From the NCBI RefSeq assembly GCF_036625275.1, contig NZ_JAZKUD010000002.1, positions 183,086 to 247,085 of the forward strand: 64,000 bases of DNA, written 5' to 3'. A model generated the notes under the pieces. That model saw only the letters and a program-made list of their open reading frames with translations. It made no database searches and was not told the origin of the DNA. How positions within the stretch are numbered: the stretch's first letter is position 1; each line of letters opens with the position of its first letter. Both the position numbers and the translations under genes were made by a program. The stretch comes from Accumulibacter sp036625275 (GTDB lineage: Bacteria > Pseudomonadota > Gammaproteobacteria > Burkholderiales > Rhodocyclaceae). Shown here in pieces: positions 1 through 8,628 of this stretch.

Positions 1-245
1 AACTTCTCGACACCGGGCGTACGGATTTGCTCAAGGATTTCATCTCCGCACGTACTCGTCGAAAATTCTCGGCTTACCTGGTACGCGGTGCCGATGGCAA
101 GGTCGGCTTTGAGTTCGAGAAACGTGCGCCTAAACCTGCATCGAAAACGACCAAGGGAACACCCGTTCCGACAAGCTCGACCACACCCCCCAACACCGCT
201 GCAGTACCCGCGCAGCGCAGGAAGACAACGGGTCAGGCCACATGA
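1..245 (+). CDS. topB: DNA topoisomerase III, C-terminal end (partial)
   Basis: This is the last 80 codons of a gene that enters from the left edge, read from base 3. It shows the short C-terminal repeat of type IA topoisomerases (TGRTDLLKDFISARTRRKF, then an aromatic/acidic FEFE segment), followed by a low-complexity Lys/Pro/Thr tail. TopB relaxes and decatenates DNA by single-strand passage. The active-site Tyr and the toprim domain lie outside the window, so the call rests only on this C-terminal repeat. The gene stops 14 bp before a parS site and converges on oxyR. Confidence 0.75.
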   Translation, partial: LLDTGRTDLLKDFISARTRRKFSAYLVRGADGKVGFEFEKRAPKPASKTTKGTPVPTSSTTPPNTAAVPAQRRKTTGQAT

Positions 246-259
246 AACAGGCCGGCACC

Positions 260-275
260 TGTTTCACGTGAAACA
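260..275. promoter_or_regulatory. parS centromere-like site (ParB binding)
   Basis: The 16 bases TGTTTCACGTGAAACA form a perfect palindrome and match the bacterial chromosomal parS consensus (TGTTNCACGTGAAACA) exactly. ParB/Spo0J loads here for origin segregation. It sits in the short gap between topB and oxyR. Chromosomal parS sites usually cluster in the origin-proximal part of the chromosome, so the window is probably there; that last step is inference. Confidence 0.88.
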
Positions 276-311
276 TATCAGCGCAGGGCACTTGTCAGGT
301 GGCCTGTGTTG

Positions 312-1223
312 TCATGCTCGAATGACCCCTGGTGGAGGTGCGTCCAGGATGGCTGCCCGCAACACGTCGATTGCCTGCGGTCTGGGGAAAGTCGCCCGCC
401 AGGCGATGACTACCTGTCGCATAGGGGCAGGCTCAGTGAAATGGCGAAACAACAGCAACGGATCTTGCTGCGGCCACGATGCCGCAGCCGATGCCGGTAC
501 GATCGAGATGCCCGCGCCACTTGCAACCATGTAACGAACCGTTTCGAGGGAACTTCCTTCAAGCGCACCCGTGGTTCCGCCAGGTGCCGAAAGCTGTGGG
601 CAGGCCTGTACCACCTGGTCCCGAAAACAGTTGCCAATGCCCAGGAGCAACAGATTTTCCGCAGCCACCTGCTCCGGATCGATCAGGGATTCCATGGCTA
701 AAGGATGGCCGGTCGGCATCGCAACACAAAATGGCTCCTCATACACCACTCTGGAGACGATCCCCGGCTCATCAAATGGCAAGGCTACGACAATCACATC
801 GAGATCACCCCGGCGCAACTGCGCAGCCAGGTTGACGGTAAAGTTCTCGTGTAGATAGAGTGGCATCCGCGGTGCGCGGGAATGCAAGGACGGAATCAGA
901 CGCGGCAGAAGGTAGGGCGCAATAGTATAGATGACGCCAAGGCGCAATGGCCCAGACAAGGGGTCCTTCCCCTGCGCAACGATCTCCCGGATCCTTCCCG
1001 CTTCTTCAAGCACCCGCTCAGCCTGCAGCGCGATCTGTTCGCCGATCATTGTCAGCCGAACATCAGCGGAGGATCGCTCGAACAGAATGACGCCATGCCG
1101 CTGCTCGACCTTTTTCAATGCTACTGAGAGCGTGGGTTGGCTGACATGGCACTTCTCGGCTGCATGCCCGAAGTGTCTCTCACGTGCAAGCGCAACGATA
1201 TAACGCAGTTCGGTCAATGTCAT
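312..1223 (-). CDS. oxyR: Hydrogen-peroxide sensor/regulator OxyR (LysR family)
   Basis: The 303-residue protein has an N-terminal winged HTH (residues 1-60) and a LysR substrate-binding fold. Two cysteines at residues 199 and 208, in a GNCFRDQVVQAC context, match the redox-active C199/C208 pair of E. coli OxyR in number and spacing, which is the main reason for choosing OxyR over another LysR member. Peroxide forms the C199-C208 disulfide and turns the protein into an activator of catalase and peroxidase genes. It is followed upstream on the same strand by rsuA (64-bp gap) and is convergent with topB. Confidence 0.93.
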   Translation of the reverse strand: MTLTELRYIVALARERHFGHAAEKCHVSQPTLSVALKKVEQRHGVILFERSSADVRLTMIGEQIALQAERVLEEAGRIREIVAQGKDPLSGPLRLGVIYTIAPYLLPRLIPSLHSRAPRMPLYLHENFTVNLAAQLRRGDLDVIVVALPFDEPGIVSRVVYEEPFCVAMPTGHPLAMESLIDPEQVAAENLLLLGIGNCFRDQVVQACPQLSAPGGTTGALEGSSLETVRYMVASGAGISIVPASAAASWPQQDPLLLFRHFTEPAPMRQVVIAWRATFPRPQAIDVLRAAILDAPPPGVIRA

Positions 1224-1287
1224 CGCAATGAACCCGGATGCAAATCATGGGCTGGATCAGCTCCCGCGGCAGGTACCGGCCATCGCC

Positions 1288-1995
1288 TCATGCTCGTTGT
1301 GCCAGAAGCTCCAGCTCTGGCGACTCCAGCCATATCCACTGGCCTATGGGTAATTCCGGGGGCAAACAAAAACCACCCACTGCAATGCGATGCAAGGCCT
1401 CGACACGATTGCCGGCAGCGGCGATCATCCGCTTCACCAGATGGTATCTTCCCTCGGTAACAGTCAAACGCAATCGCCTTTCGTCCAGCCGGATGCACGC
1501 CACTGCTTCGACCGGTTTGGCATTGTCATGTAATTCCACCCCATTGAGTAGCGCCATCACCTGTGCATCATCGACCGTATGCCTCGTCGTAACCTCATAG
1601 ACTTTAGGAACCTTCTTACGTGGCGAGGTGAAGGTATGGATGAATTGACCATCGTCGGACAGCAGCAGCAGGCCCGTGCTGTCCTGGTCAAGGCGACCAA
1701 CGGTCTGGACCCCACGTGTCGCCAGCGGCTGCGGAAGCAGCGAATAGACGCTGGGGTAATGTTGTGGACGACGGGAGCATTCATAACCCGCTGGCTTGCT
1801 CATCGCAAGGTAGGCAAACTCGCGATAATTCCACAGTACACCATCAACGGCAAAGCTCAGCCCAGCCGGTTCGAAGTGCTCAAAGGGATCCGCGCAGACC
1901 TTCCCGGCGACGTTGACGCGACCCTGGACGACCAGCATACGGCACTCTACCCGGCTGCCAAAGCCCTGTGATCTGAGCAAGCGTTCAAGTTCCAT
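1288..1995 (-). CDS. rsuA: 16S rRNA pseudouridine(516) synthase
   Basis: 235 residues, close to E. coli RsuA (231). An S4 RNA-binding domain occupies about residues 1-45 and a RluB/E/F/RsuA catalytic domain follows. The family motif GRLDQDSTGLLLL has the catalytic Asp at residue 103, one off the E. coli D102. The enzyme isomerises U516 in the small ribosomal subunit. The gene is divergent from the DUF1840 gene. RsuA and RluB/E/F are close relatives; the short length and lack of long tails favour RsuA. Confidence 0.85.
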   Translation of the reverse strand: MELERLLRSQGFGSRVECRMLVVQGRVNVAGKVCADPFEHFEPAGLSFAVDGVLWNYREFAYLAMSKPAGYECSRRPQHYPSVYSLLPQPLATRGVQTVGRLDQDSTGLLLLSDDGQFIHTFTSPRKKVPKVYEVTTRHTVDDAQVMALLNGVELHDNAKPVEAVACIRLDERRLRLTVTEGRYHLVKRMIAAAGNRVEALHRIAVGGFCLPPELPIGQWIWLESPELELLAQRA

Positions 1996-2019
1996 TCAAC
2001 ACCAATAATCCGCCGATGG

Positions 2020-2063
2020 CTATTGTTGTCCGATCCGCCAACTGCAACAATAGATATTGTTGC
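2020..2063. repeat. Overlapping inverted repeats between divergent rsuA and DUF1840 gene
   Basis: CTATTGTTG at 2020-2028 is repeated inverted as CAACAATAG at 2045-2053. GCAACAAT at 2044-2051 pairs with ATTGTTGC at 2056-2063 across a 4-base gap. The three half-sites lie in the 101-bp gap between two divergent genes, so they could be a shared operator; no regulator can be named from sequence. Confidence 0.5.
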
Positions 2064-2096
2064 CATCCATCCATCCATTCCACGGAGATTCCCCTC

Positions 2097-2432
2097 ATGC
2101 TGGTGAAGTTTACATCAAGCACTTCCGGCCAGATCATGATGTTTGCCCAGGTCGCTCGTCAACTGCTCGAGCTGGTCGGTAAAGACTGCAGCGCCCGCGG
2201 CGTCATCACCACTGAACAATTACCCGAAGCGATCGAGCGCCTACGTGTCGCCACCGCTGAACACAAGAGCCATTCCAGCACTCATGGCGAGGCTGACAAC
2301 AATGATGGCAGCGACGAGCAAGACGCATCAGCGGTCGGACTTGGCCAACGCGCCTATCCGATGATCGAACTGCTCGAGTGGACCCGCAAAGAGGATGGCT
2401 TCATCCTTTGGGAGGCTGCCAAGGACTTCTGA
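2097..2432 (+). CDS. DUF1840 domain protein
   Basis: 111 residues starting MLVKFTSSTSGQIMMF and ending in a WEA-type segment; the start region and the C-terminal half (YPMIELLEWTRKEDGFILWE) match the DUF1840 family of small betaproteobacterial proteins of unknown function. The ATG at 2097 is preceded by CGGAG about ten bases upstream, which is better than the more distal in-frame start at 2016. The middle (about residues 50-80) is a hydrophilic, probably disordered linker. It converges on thiC. Confidence 0.75.
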   Translation: MLVKFTSSTSGQIMMFAQVARQLLELVGKDCSARGVITTEQLPEAIERLRVATAEHKSHSSTHGEADNNDGSDEQDASAVGLGQRAYPMIELLEWTRKEDGFILWEAAKDF

Positions 2433-2533
2433 AGTGGTCGGGCAAGGAGAGTCGCCGAACCGATGGTCATCGGCCCCACGGCCAGCTCCTGCTGTTCGTT
2501 CCTGGAATGTTTCGTCAACATCGTGCTGACGGT

Positions 2534-4450
2534 TCAGATCTTTTGGTATACCTCGGCACCGGCCTTGACGAATTCGATGGCTTTGCCTGCCATTCCCTTG
2601 GCCAGCGCCTCGGTTTCGCTCACCCCCTGCTCGATGGCAAACTCCCGCACTTCCTGAGTAATCTTCATGGAGCAAAAATGTGGGCCACACATCGAGCAAA
2701 AATGCGCAACTTTTGCCGAATCCTTGGGCAAGGTTTCGTCATGAAACTCTCGCGCCTTGTCCGGGTCTAGCCCCAGGTTGAATTGATCTTCCCAACGGAA
2801 TTCGAAGCGCGCCTTCGACAAGGCGTTGTCACGGATCTGCGCACCCGGATGACCCTTGGCAAGATCAGCCGCATGGGCGGCCAGCTTGTAGGTGATGATT
2901 CCGGTCTTGACATCGTTCTTGTCGGGAAGACCCAGGTGTTCCTTGGGCGTCACGTAGCAGAGCATGGCTGTGCCGAACCAGCCGATCATCGCTGCACCGA
3001 TTCCGCTGGTAATATGATCATAACCGGGTGCAATGTCGGTAGTCAGCGGTCCCAGGGTATAAAATGGGGCCTCCCTGCAGAAGGAAAGCTGCAAATCCAT
3101 GTTCTCCTTGATCATGTGCATCGGCACATGGCCGGGTCCCTCGATCATCACCTGCACATCGTGCTTCCAGGCGATATCTGTAAGTTCCCCGAGAGTCTTC
3201 AACTCACCAAGTTGGGCCTCGTCGTTGGCATCGTAGATCGACCCCGGACGCAACCCATCACCGAGGCTGAAGGACACATCATAGGCCTTCATGATCTCGC
3301 AGATTTCCTCGAAGTGGGTGTAGAGAAAGCTTTCCCGGTGATGGGCCAGACACCACTTGGCCATGATCGACCCCCCTCGCGAAACGATTCCGGTCAGGCG
3401 TCCAGCGGTCAGTGGCACATAACGCAAGAGCACGCCGGCATGGATCGTGAAGTAGTCGACCCCCTGCTCCGCCTGTTCGATGAGCGTGTCGCGGAAAATC
3501 TCCCAGTTCAGGTCTTCGGCTTTGCCATTGACTTTTTCGAGAGCCTGATAGATCGGCACCGTTCCGATCGGTACCGGACTATTGCGAATGATCCACTCAC
3601 GCGTTTCATGGATATTCTTCCCGGTCGACAGATCCATCACGGTGTCCCCACCCCAGCGGATGGCCCAGGTCATTTTTTCGACTTCTTCCTGGATGCTCGA
3701 ACCAAGTGCCGAGTTGCCGATGTTGGCATTGATCTTGGTAAGGAAGTTGCGGCCAATGATCATCGGCTCGCTTTCCGGATGATTGATATTGCACGGGATG
3801 ATTGCCCTGCCCCGCGCAACTTCGGAGCGCACGAACTCCGGACTGATTTCGTCAGGGATGCTGGCACCATAGCTGTTGCCGGGATGCTGACGACAGAGAA
3901 TTTCAGCAAGACGCTGCCCTTGTGGACCTGAAGTCTTGATCTGCTCGATATAGGTGCGCCGGTTGTTGTTTTCCCGGATTGCGACATACTCCATCTCCGG
4001 GGTGATGATACCGCGCCGTGCATAGTGCATCTGACTCACGTTGGCCCCTGGCCTGGCGCGCAGGGGCCAACGCCGCAGGCCTGGAAAGCGCAATTCATCA
4101 AGTGCTCCATCGGCCGCGCGGAGGCGACCGAAGGCCGAACTCAAACTGGAAAGCGGCTCGCTATCAGCTCTCTCGGCAATCCACTGTGCACGCAATGCCG
4201 GTAGCCCCTGGCGAACGTCGATATTTGCCTGTGGATCGGAATAGGGTCCGGAACAATCATAGACATAAATTGGCGGGTTTTGCTCGCCCCCGAAAGCCGT
4301 GTCGGTATCCGACTGCGTAATCTCGCGCATCGGTACGCGAATGTCCGGCCGGCTGCCGACCACGTAAATCTTTCGGGAATTGGGCAGCGGCTTGATCGCG
4401 GCCTCGTCCACATGAGCGTCGGCAGCAATGAATTTTTCGTTAGCGTTCAT
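2534..4450 (-). CDS. thiC: Phosphomethylpyrimidine synthase ThiC
   Basis: 638 residues, the usual ThiC length (E. coli 631). The protein converts aminoimidazole ribotide to hydroxymethylpyrimidine phosphate for thiamine synthesis by radical SAM chemistry. The unusual C-terminal cluster motif CSMCGPHFC (CX2CX4C) and the segments GARPGANVSQMHYARRGI and PRGGSIMAKWCL support the call. It stands alone on the minus strand. No TPP riboswitch core is visible in the upstream 230 bases, which is unusual for thiC. Confidence 0.97.
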   Translation of the reverse strand: MNANEKFIAADAHVDEAAIKPLPNSRKIYVVGSRPDIRVPMREITQSDTDTAFGGEQNPPIYVYDCSGPYSDPQANIDVRQGLPALRAQWIAERADSEPLSSLSSAFGRLRAADGALDELRFPGLRRWPLRARPGANVSQMHYARRGIITPEMEYVAIRENNNRRTYIEQIKTSGPQGQRLAEILCRQHPGNSYGASIPDEISPEFVRSEVARGRAIIPCNINHPESEPMIIGRNFLTKINANIGNSALGSSIQEEVEKMTWAIRWGGDTVMDLSTGKNIHETREWIIRNSPVPIGTVPIYQALEKVNGKAEDLNWEIFRDTLIEQAEQGVDYFTIHAGVLLRYVPLTAGRLTGIVSRGGSIMAKWCLAHHRESFLYTHFEEICEIMKAYDVSFSLGDGLRPGSIYDANDEAQLGELKTLGELTDIAWKHDVQVMIEGPGHVPMHMIKENMDLQLSFCREAPFYTLGPLTTDIAPGYDHITSGIGAAMIGWFGTAMLCYVTPKEHLGLPDKNDVKTGIITYKLAAHAADLAKGHPGAQIRDNALSKARFEFRWEDQFNLGLDPDKAREFHDETLPKDSAKVAHFCSMCGPHFCSMKITQEVREFAIEQGVSETEALAKGMAGKAIEFVKAGAEVYQKI

Positions 4451-4683
4451 GGTATTTCCTTGCTTGATTGACTTGGCACCCCGATGTGTCCGCGCAACTT
4501 ACTGGAAATGCCAGGCTTTAGCAAGAATATCGACAGCCCACGGAAGCGTCGGAACGACGCGCGGGAAGGAGCTACATGGGGGCAAAATCAACAGGGAGAA
4601 GGGGCTAATGGTCGCGCTGCCTGACGACCATGACCACAGCACGGTCTGCGGCTTTCTGGCAGTAGCAGTGCGCCTGCCTGACT

Positions 4684-4759
4684 TGGCGTCCCCACGGGGA
4701 TTCGAACCCCGGTACCTACCGTGAAAGGGTAGTGTCCTGGGCCTCTAGACGATGGGGAC
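4684..4759 (-). tRNA. tRNA-Glu (anticodon TTC)
   Basis: Read on the minus strand the sequence folds as a cloverleaf with acceptor GTCCCCA/TGGGGAC, anticodon loop CTTTCAC (TTC), T-arm GGTTCGAATCC and an encoded 3' CCA. It lies 23 bp downstream of tRNA-Ala and is probably co-transcribed with it. Confidence 0.96.
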
Positions 4760-4782
4760 CCGGAAAATCTCTTTCGAAATGC

Positions 4783-4858
<76 letters not shown>

Positions 4859-4873
4859 TCGAAAGAGGATTGG

Positions 4874-4902
4874 ATTATAGGGCCCCAAGCGGCTATTGTA
4901 AA
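4874..4902 (-). promoter_or_regulatory. Sigma-70-type promoter of the tRNA-Ala/tRNA-Glu unit
   Basis: On the minus strand TTTACA (-35) and a perfect TATAAT (-10) are separated by exactly 17 bases, and the -10 ends 15 bases before the tRNA-Ala 5' end. The GC-rich stretch directly after it is typical of a stable-RNA promoter. Confidence 0.8.
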
Positions 4903-4966
4903 GTGGAAGTGACGGCTCGGTGGACGTGCTTTTACCGCCGCATCGACCGCGACTTCCTTGATCTGG

Positions 4967-6175
4967 TCAGGCGTATTCCGGCTGGAAGGCCTGCTCCGGA
5001 TTCGCGGTCGGTGCGTCACCGCTCCAGTACGGGGAGAGTTTCCGCAACTTCGCGATCACCGGCGGTACGGCGGCGATGACGCGGTCCACTTCCTCTTCGG
5101 TGTTGTAGCGCGAAAGCGAGAAGCGAATCGTCCCGTGTGCCGCGGTGTAAGGGATGGCCATCGCGCGCATGACATGCGACGGCTCCAGCGAGCCCGAGGT
5201 GCAGGCCGAGCCGGAAGACGCGGCAATGCCGAGCTGGTTGAGGAGCAGCAGAATGCCCTCGCCTTCCACGTACTCGAAAGCGATGCTCGCCGTATTGGGC
5301 AGACGGTAGAGCGTGTCGCCATTGACGAAGGCGTTCCTGACGCTGCCGAGAATCCCTCGTTCGAGGCGGTCACGCAGGCGCTTGACGGTCGTGTTCTCGG
5401 CCACCAGATGCTGTTGGGCAAGCTCGCAGGCGACACCGAGGCCGACGATCGACGCCGAGTTCTCGGTGCCCGCACGGCGCCCACGCTCCTGATGGCCGCC
5501 GCGCAGCAGTGGGCGGAAACGGGTATTGCGACGCACATACAACACACCGATGCCTTTCGGTGCATGCAGCTTGTGACCGGACAACGAGAGCATGTCGATC
5601 TGCGTGCTCTTGAGATCGATGGCGACCTTGCCGACGGCCTGCACGGCGTCGGTGTGGAAAAGGATGCCTTTCGCGTGCGCCATCTCGGCCATTTCCTCGA
5701 CCGGAAAAAGGGTTCCCGTTTCATTGTTCGCCCACATCGCCGAAACGATCGCCACGCGCTCGTTGAGCAGCGACCGGTACTCGTCGAGGTCGAGCCGCCC
5801 CTTGCGGTCGACGCGCAGGCGATGCACGACGTAGTCCTCCTTCTCGAGGTGGGCGCACAGGTTGAGGATCGCCGGATGCTCGACCACCGTGGTGATCACC
5901 GTCCGCCGTTCCGGGTGGGCTTTCAGCGCCGAGAGGATGGCCGTCGCATCGGACTCGGTGCCACAGGAATTGAACACGATTTCGCTGTCGTGAGCCGCGC
6001 CGAGGAGCGACTGGACCTGCATGCGCGCCTGCTTGATCGCCTTGCCGACCTGCGAACCGAAGCTGTGGATCGAGGACGCGTTGCCGAACTGTTCGGTAAA
6101 GTAGGGCAGCATCGCCGCCACGACGGCGGGATCGCAGGCCGTCGTGGCATTGTTGTCCATGTAGATCGGTTGCAT
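4967..6175 (-). CDS. nifS: Cysteine desulfurase NifS
   Basis: 402 residues. PLP-dependent removal of sulfur from cysteine feeds Fe-S cluster assembly on NifU. The PLP lysine is K202 (SLSGHKLHAPKG) and the persulfide cysteine is C325 (SSGSACTSG), the same numbers as in Azotobacter NifS. The N-terminus MQPIYMDNNATT is typical, so the ATG at 6175 was chosen over a 44-codon longer frame. It is the last gene of the iscA-nifU-nifS operon, 26 bp after nifU. Confidence 0.97.
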   Translation of the reverse strand: MQPIYMDNNATTACDPAVVAAMLPYFTEQFGNASSIHSFGSQVGKAIKQARMQVQSLLGAAHDSEIVFNSCGTESDATAILSALKAHPERRTVITTVVEHPAILNLCAHLEKEDYVVHRLRVDRKGRLDLDEYRSLLNERVAIVSAMWANNETGTLFPVEEMAEMAHAKGILFHTDAVQAVGKVAIDLKSTQIDMLSLSGHKLHAPKGIGVLYVRRNTRFRPLLRGGHQERGRRAGTENSASIVGLGVACELAQQHLVAENTTVKRLRDRLERGILGSVRNAFVNGDTLYRLPNTASIAFEYVEGEGILLLLNQLGIAASSGSACTSGSLEPSHVMRAMAIPYTAAHGTIRFSLSRYNTEEEVDRVIAAVPPVIAKLRKLSPYWSGDAPTANPEQAFQPEYA

Positions 6176-6201
6176 GGCTTCTCCTGTCGGTTGACGGACG
6201 G

Positions 6202-7086
6202 TTACGCGCGAACCAGTGCGGCGACCGGCAGCACCTGTACCAGTTCGCCCAGGGCTTCGATGAGTTTCTGCTGCACGCCGCCAAGGGTGGCGGATTCCAT
6301 GGAGCATCCGCGGCAGGCGCCGGTGAGTTCGACGTAGACTTTCTTGCCGTCGACCTCGACCAGGGTGACGTCACCGTGGTCACGCTGCAGCGAAGGACGG
6401 ATCGCCTCCAAGGTCTCCTCGATCCTGCGGATGCGCTGGTAGTTGGTCAGCTTCGGCTTGCTCACCCCGTCGCCGCTTGCCGGGCGCGCCTTGGTCGGCC
6501 TCGCTTCGTTGGCGTAGAGCCGACCATTGACGGCAATCAGGATGTCCTCGATCTTCTCGTGACACGCCGAACAGCCGCCACCGGCCTTGGTATAGTTGGC
6601 GACCTCCTCGATGGTGCGCAGGCTGTTGGCGCGCACCGTATCCTCGATCATCACGGCGTCGATGGCGAAGCACTTGCAGACCAACTCGCCCTCCTCGTGA
6701 TCCTCCTTCCAGGTCTCGCCGCGATAGTTGGCGACCGCCGCCTGCAGTGCTTCGCGCCCCATGACCGAACAGTGCATCTTTTCCGGCGGCAGTCCGTCGA
6801 GATAGTCGGCGATGTCCTGGTTGCTGACCTGTAGCGCTTCGTCCAGTGTCTTGCCCTTGATGATTTCGGTCAGCGCCGACGACGAGGCGATCGCCGAGCC
6901 GCAGCCGAAGGTCTGGAAGCGCGCATCGTCGATGACCTCGGTTTCCGGGTTGACCCTGAGCATCAGGCGCAGCGCGTCGCCACACTTGATCGAACCGAAG
7001 TCGCCGACACCGTTGGCGTTCTCAAGCGGCCCGGAATTCCTCGGATTGAAGAAGTGTTCGCGCACCTTTTCGGAATAGTCCCACAT
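6202..7086 (-). CDS. nifU: Fe-S scaffold protein NifU
   Basis: 294 residues with the full three-part NifU layout: an IscU-like N-terminal scaffold with C35, C62 and C106; a central [2Fe-2S] domain with C137, C139, C172 and C175; and a C-terminal Nfu-type domain with the CXXC pair C258/C261. The first seven cysteines fall at the positions known for Azotobacter NifU. It receives sulfur from NifS and builds clusters for nitrogenase proteins. The start MWDYSEKV at 7086 is ten bases after the end of iscA. Confidence 0.97.
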   Translation of the reverse strand: MWDYSEKVREHFFNPRNSGPLENANGVGDFGSIKCGDALRLMLRVNPETEVIDDARFQTFGCGSAIASSSALTEIIKGKTLDEALQVSNQDIADYLDGLPPEKMHCSVMGREALQAAVANYRGETWKEDHEEGELVCKCFAIDAVMIEDTVRANSLRTIEEVANYTKAGGGCSACHEKIEDILIAVNGRLYANEARPTKARPASGDGVSKPKLTNYQRIRRIEETLEAIRPSLQRDHGDVTLVEVDGKKVYVELTGACRGCSMESATLGGVQQKLIEALGELVQVLPVAALVRA

Positions 7087-7096
7087 GGCGATCTCC

Positions 7097-7423
7097 TCAG
7101 CCCGCGAACGACTGGCCGCAGGCGCAAGCGCCCGCGACATTCGGATTGTTGAACTTGAAACCGGTCTGCGTGAGGCTGTCGACAAAATCGACCGTCAGGC
7201 CGTCGAGCATTGAACTGCTCAACGGATCGACCAGCAAGCGGGCAGCAGCGCCGACGTCAAATTCCAGATCGTCCGTGCCCTTGTCCTGTTCGAGACGCAG
7301 TCCGTATTGCAGGCCGGCGCAGCCGCCGCCCGAGACAAAGATGCGCAGACCGGCGACGGGAGTCTCGGTGGCCTTGACGAAGCGGCTGATTGCCTTTATG
7401 GCGGCGGGGGTCAGATGGATCAT
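7097..7423 (-). CDS. iscA: nif-specific A-type Fe-S carrier (IscA/HesB family)
   Basis: 108 residues with the three conserved A-type cysteines: C35 in SGGGCAGLQY, and C100 and C102 in the terminal CACG motif. A-type carriers hold Fe or Fe-S clusters for delivery. The ATG at 7423 follows a GAGAGCAC ribosome site; a longer in-frame start would run into the promoter. It opens the iscA-nifU-nifS operon and has its own sigma-54 promoter and NifA site upstream. Confidence 0.93.
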   Translation of the reverse strand: MIHLTPAAIKAISRFVKATETPVAGLRIFVSGGGCAGLQYGLRLEQDKGTDDLEFDVGAAARLLVDPLSSSMLDGLTVDFVDSLTQTGFKFNNPNVAGACACGQSFAG

Positions 7424-7468
7424 GAGGTGCTCTCCTTGATGTGGGACGGGTTCCCCGAGTTTATCAAA

Positions 7469-7483
7469 GCAAGCTTCGTACCA
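7469..7483 (-). promoter_or_regulatory. Sigma-54 (-24/-12) promoter for iscA-nifU-nifS
   Basis: On the minus strand TGGTACG-AAGC-TTGC matches TGGYRYR-N4-TTGC perfectly, with GG and GC dinucleotides spaced by ten bases. It lies 46 bp upstream of the iscA ATG and 67 bp downstream of a NifA site. Confidence 0.88.
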
Positions 7484-7550
7484 GGCCTGCCGATGAGGCG
7501 CAACACCATGATTTTCATATATTTTCGCTATTCCCGTGCAGTTGAATGGA

Positions 7551-7566
7551 TGTCGCAAACGCGACA
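7551..7566. promoter_or_regulatory. NifA upstream activator site (UAS) for iscA-nifUS
   Basis: TGTCGCAAACGCGACA is a TGT-N10-ACA NifA site with extended dyad symmetry (TGTCG/CGACA). It lies 67 bp upstream of the -24/-12 promoter at 7469-7483, a normal NifA looping distance. A possible IHF-like site (AATCAT-N4-TTG on the minus strand, near 7503-7515) lies between them. Confidence 0.88.
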
Positions 7567-7621
7567 CTCGGAATGGCAACACGGTCGCAAGACAACGGCA
7601 GACGCGCAGAACTCACTCCAT

Positions 7622-7918
7622 TCACCCCGCAGCCACCTCGTAGGTGTAGCAGTCCTTCGGGCAAACACGACCGCAGGCGCCGCAGCCGATGCAGTCGGCG
7701 CCGTTGGCGATGGTCATCACCATCATTTCGTCATCGTCATCGGCATCCTCGTCGGCGTCGGCCAGCAACTGCTCGCTCCGTTCGACCAGATCGAGAACAT
7801 TGCGTGGACACACCTTGTAGCAGCGACCGCAGCCAATGCACTTTTTCGGATCGAGAAAACTGACGAACTGCGGGATCCATTCGTCCCCGCCGCGGGTGCG
7901 TCCAGTGATGGTACCCAT
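7622..7918 (-). CDS. fdxB: nif-specific ferredoxin III (2x[4Fe-4S])
   Basis: 98 residues with two CX2CX2CX3CP clusters motifs, CIGCGRCYKVCP and CIGCGACGRVCP, separated by a strongly acidic insertion (DADEDADDDDE). This is the pattern of nif ferredoxin III (FdxB), an electron carrier of the nif system. It ends the nifENX operon, four bases after the DUF683 gene, and its stop is 55 bp from the next NifA site. Confidence 0.9.
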   Translation of the reverse strand: MGTITGRTRGGDEWIPQFVSFLDPKKCIGCGRCYKVCPRNVLDLVERSEQLLADADEDADDDDEMMVMTIANGADCIGCGACGRVCPKDCYTYEVAAG

Positions 7919-7922
7919 GCGC

Positions 7923-8132
7923 TTATCCTTTCTGTACCGCCTGCAGGCGGGCGTTGGCTTCCGCCCACGCTTTGCACGCCGTGAGGGTTGCCTGTGAAAT
8001 TTCCGGAAGCTCCTGCCACGCGGCAGGCAGGCGGTCCTCGACCAGATCGTGGAGCCTCGCGGCCTGCTCGCTGGCCAGACGCTTCAACTTCTTCACCTGC
8101 CGATCGAGATCCCTGATTTCGTCTTCGCTCAT
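7923..8132 (-). CDS. nif-associated DUF683 (CCE_0567-like) small helical protein
   Basis: 69 residues, predicted two long helices (MSEDEIRDLDRQVKKLKRLASEQ...), with a conserved HDLVEDRLP segment. It matches the short DUF683/CCE_0567 proteins that almost always sit between the DUF269 gene and fdxB in nif clusters. Function unknown; a metal-binding helical hairpin has been suggested for the family. It starts ten bases after the DUF269 gene. Confidence 0.82.
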   Translation of the reverse strand: MSEDEIRDLDRQVKKLKRLASEQAARLHDLVEDRLPAAWQELPEISQATLTACKAWAEANARLQAVQKG

Positions 8133-8142
8133 CTTTCTACCC

Positions 8143-8628
8143 TCACATGCCCGCCACTTCCGGGAATCGGCCGATGACGCCGAGCGCTACGGCGAGGTGT
8201 TTGTCGGCTTCGCTCTTCATCTTCGACAGCGACTCGAAGCCGAAGCGATGCACATCGCGCAGCGTCCGATCCATCACCACCAGCTTGCCGACGGTGATCA
8301 GCGCGCGCCCGAAGCCTTCGTGGGTGATCTGTACGAAGGGCACCGCCATCTGCCCGCATTCCTTCTCGATCAATACCGCAATCGCGTTGTGGAAAGCCTT
8401 GACGCGGGCCAGTGTCAACTCGTCGGGATCGCCGATGGTCGGCAGCGCGCGCTTCTGCTCCTTGCTCAGCACGTAGCCGGCGAGGATCGTCGGCACCGGC
8501 TTGCCGTCCCACTGGCCATAGCTGTCGAGCGCTCGCGTCTGACGCAGCATTTCCCTGATGAATTCGGTGGCATAGATTGGCGCGTCGTCGGGCGTGATCG
8601 CGGATACCGGGGCAAGACCTGCAGTCAT
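8143..8628 (-). CDS. NifX-associated nitrogen fixation protein (DUF269)
   Basis: 161 residues. The segments IYATEFIREMLRQTRALDSYGQWDGK and SKMKSEADKHLAVALGVI are typical of the DUF269 family found next to nifX. The exact role is unknown; the genomic link is to FeMo-cofactor assembly. The ATG at 8628 overlaps the rseC stop by four bases (ATGA), indicating translational coupling. Confidence 0.9.
   Translation of the reverse strand: MTAGLAPVSAITPDDAPIYATEFIREMLRQTRALDSYGQWDGKPVPTILAGYVLSKEQKRALPTIGDPDELTLARVKAFHNAIAVLIEKECGQMAVPFVQITHEGFGRALITVGKLVVMDRTLRDVHRFGFESLSKMKSEADKHLAVALGVIGRFPEVAGM

Noticed and set aside
4451..4683. TPP riboswitch upstream of thiC
   Set aside because: On the minus strand there is a GGGGTGCC but no CTGAGA or ACCCTTTGAACCTGATCTG-like core, so the fold cannot be supported.
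4958..6337. Long plus-strand frame opposite nifS
   Set aside because: It is the antisense shadow of nifS; nifS has all catalytic residues and codon structure.
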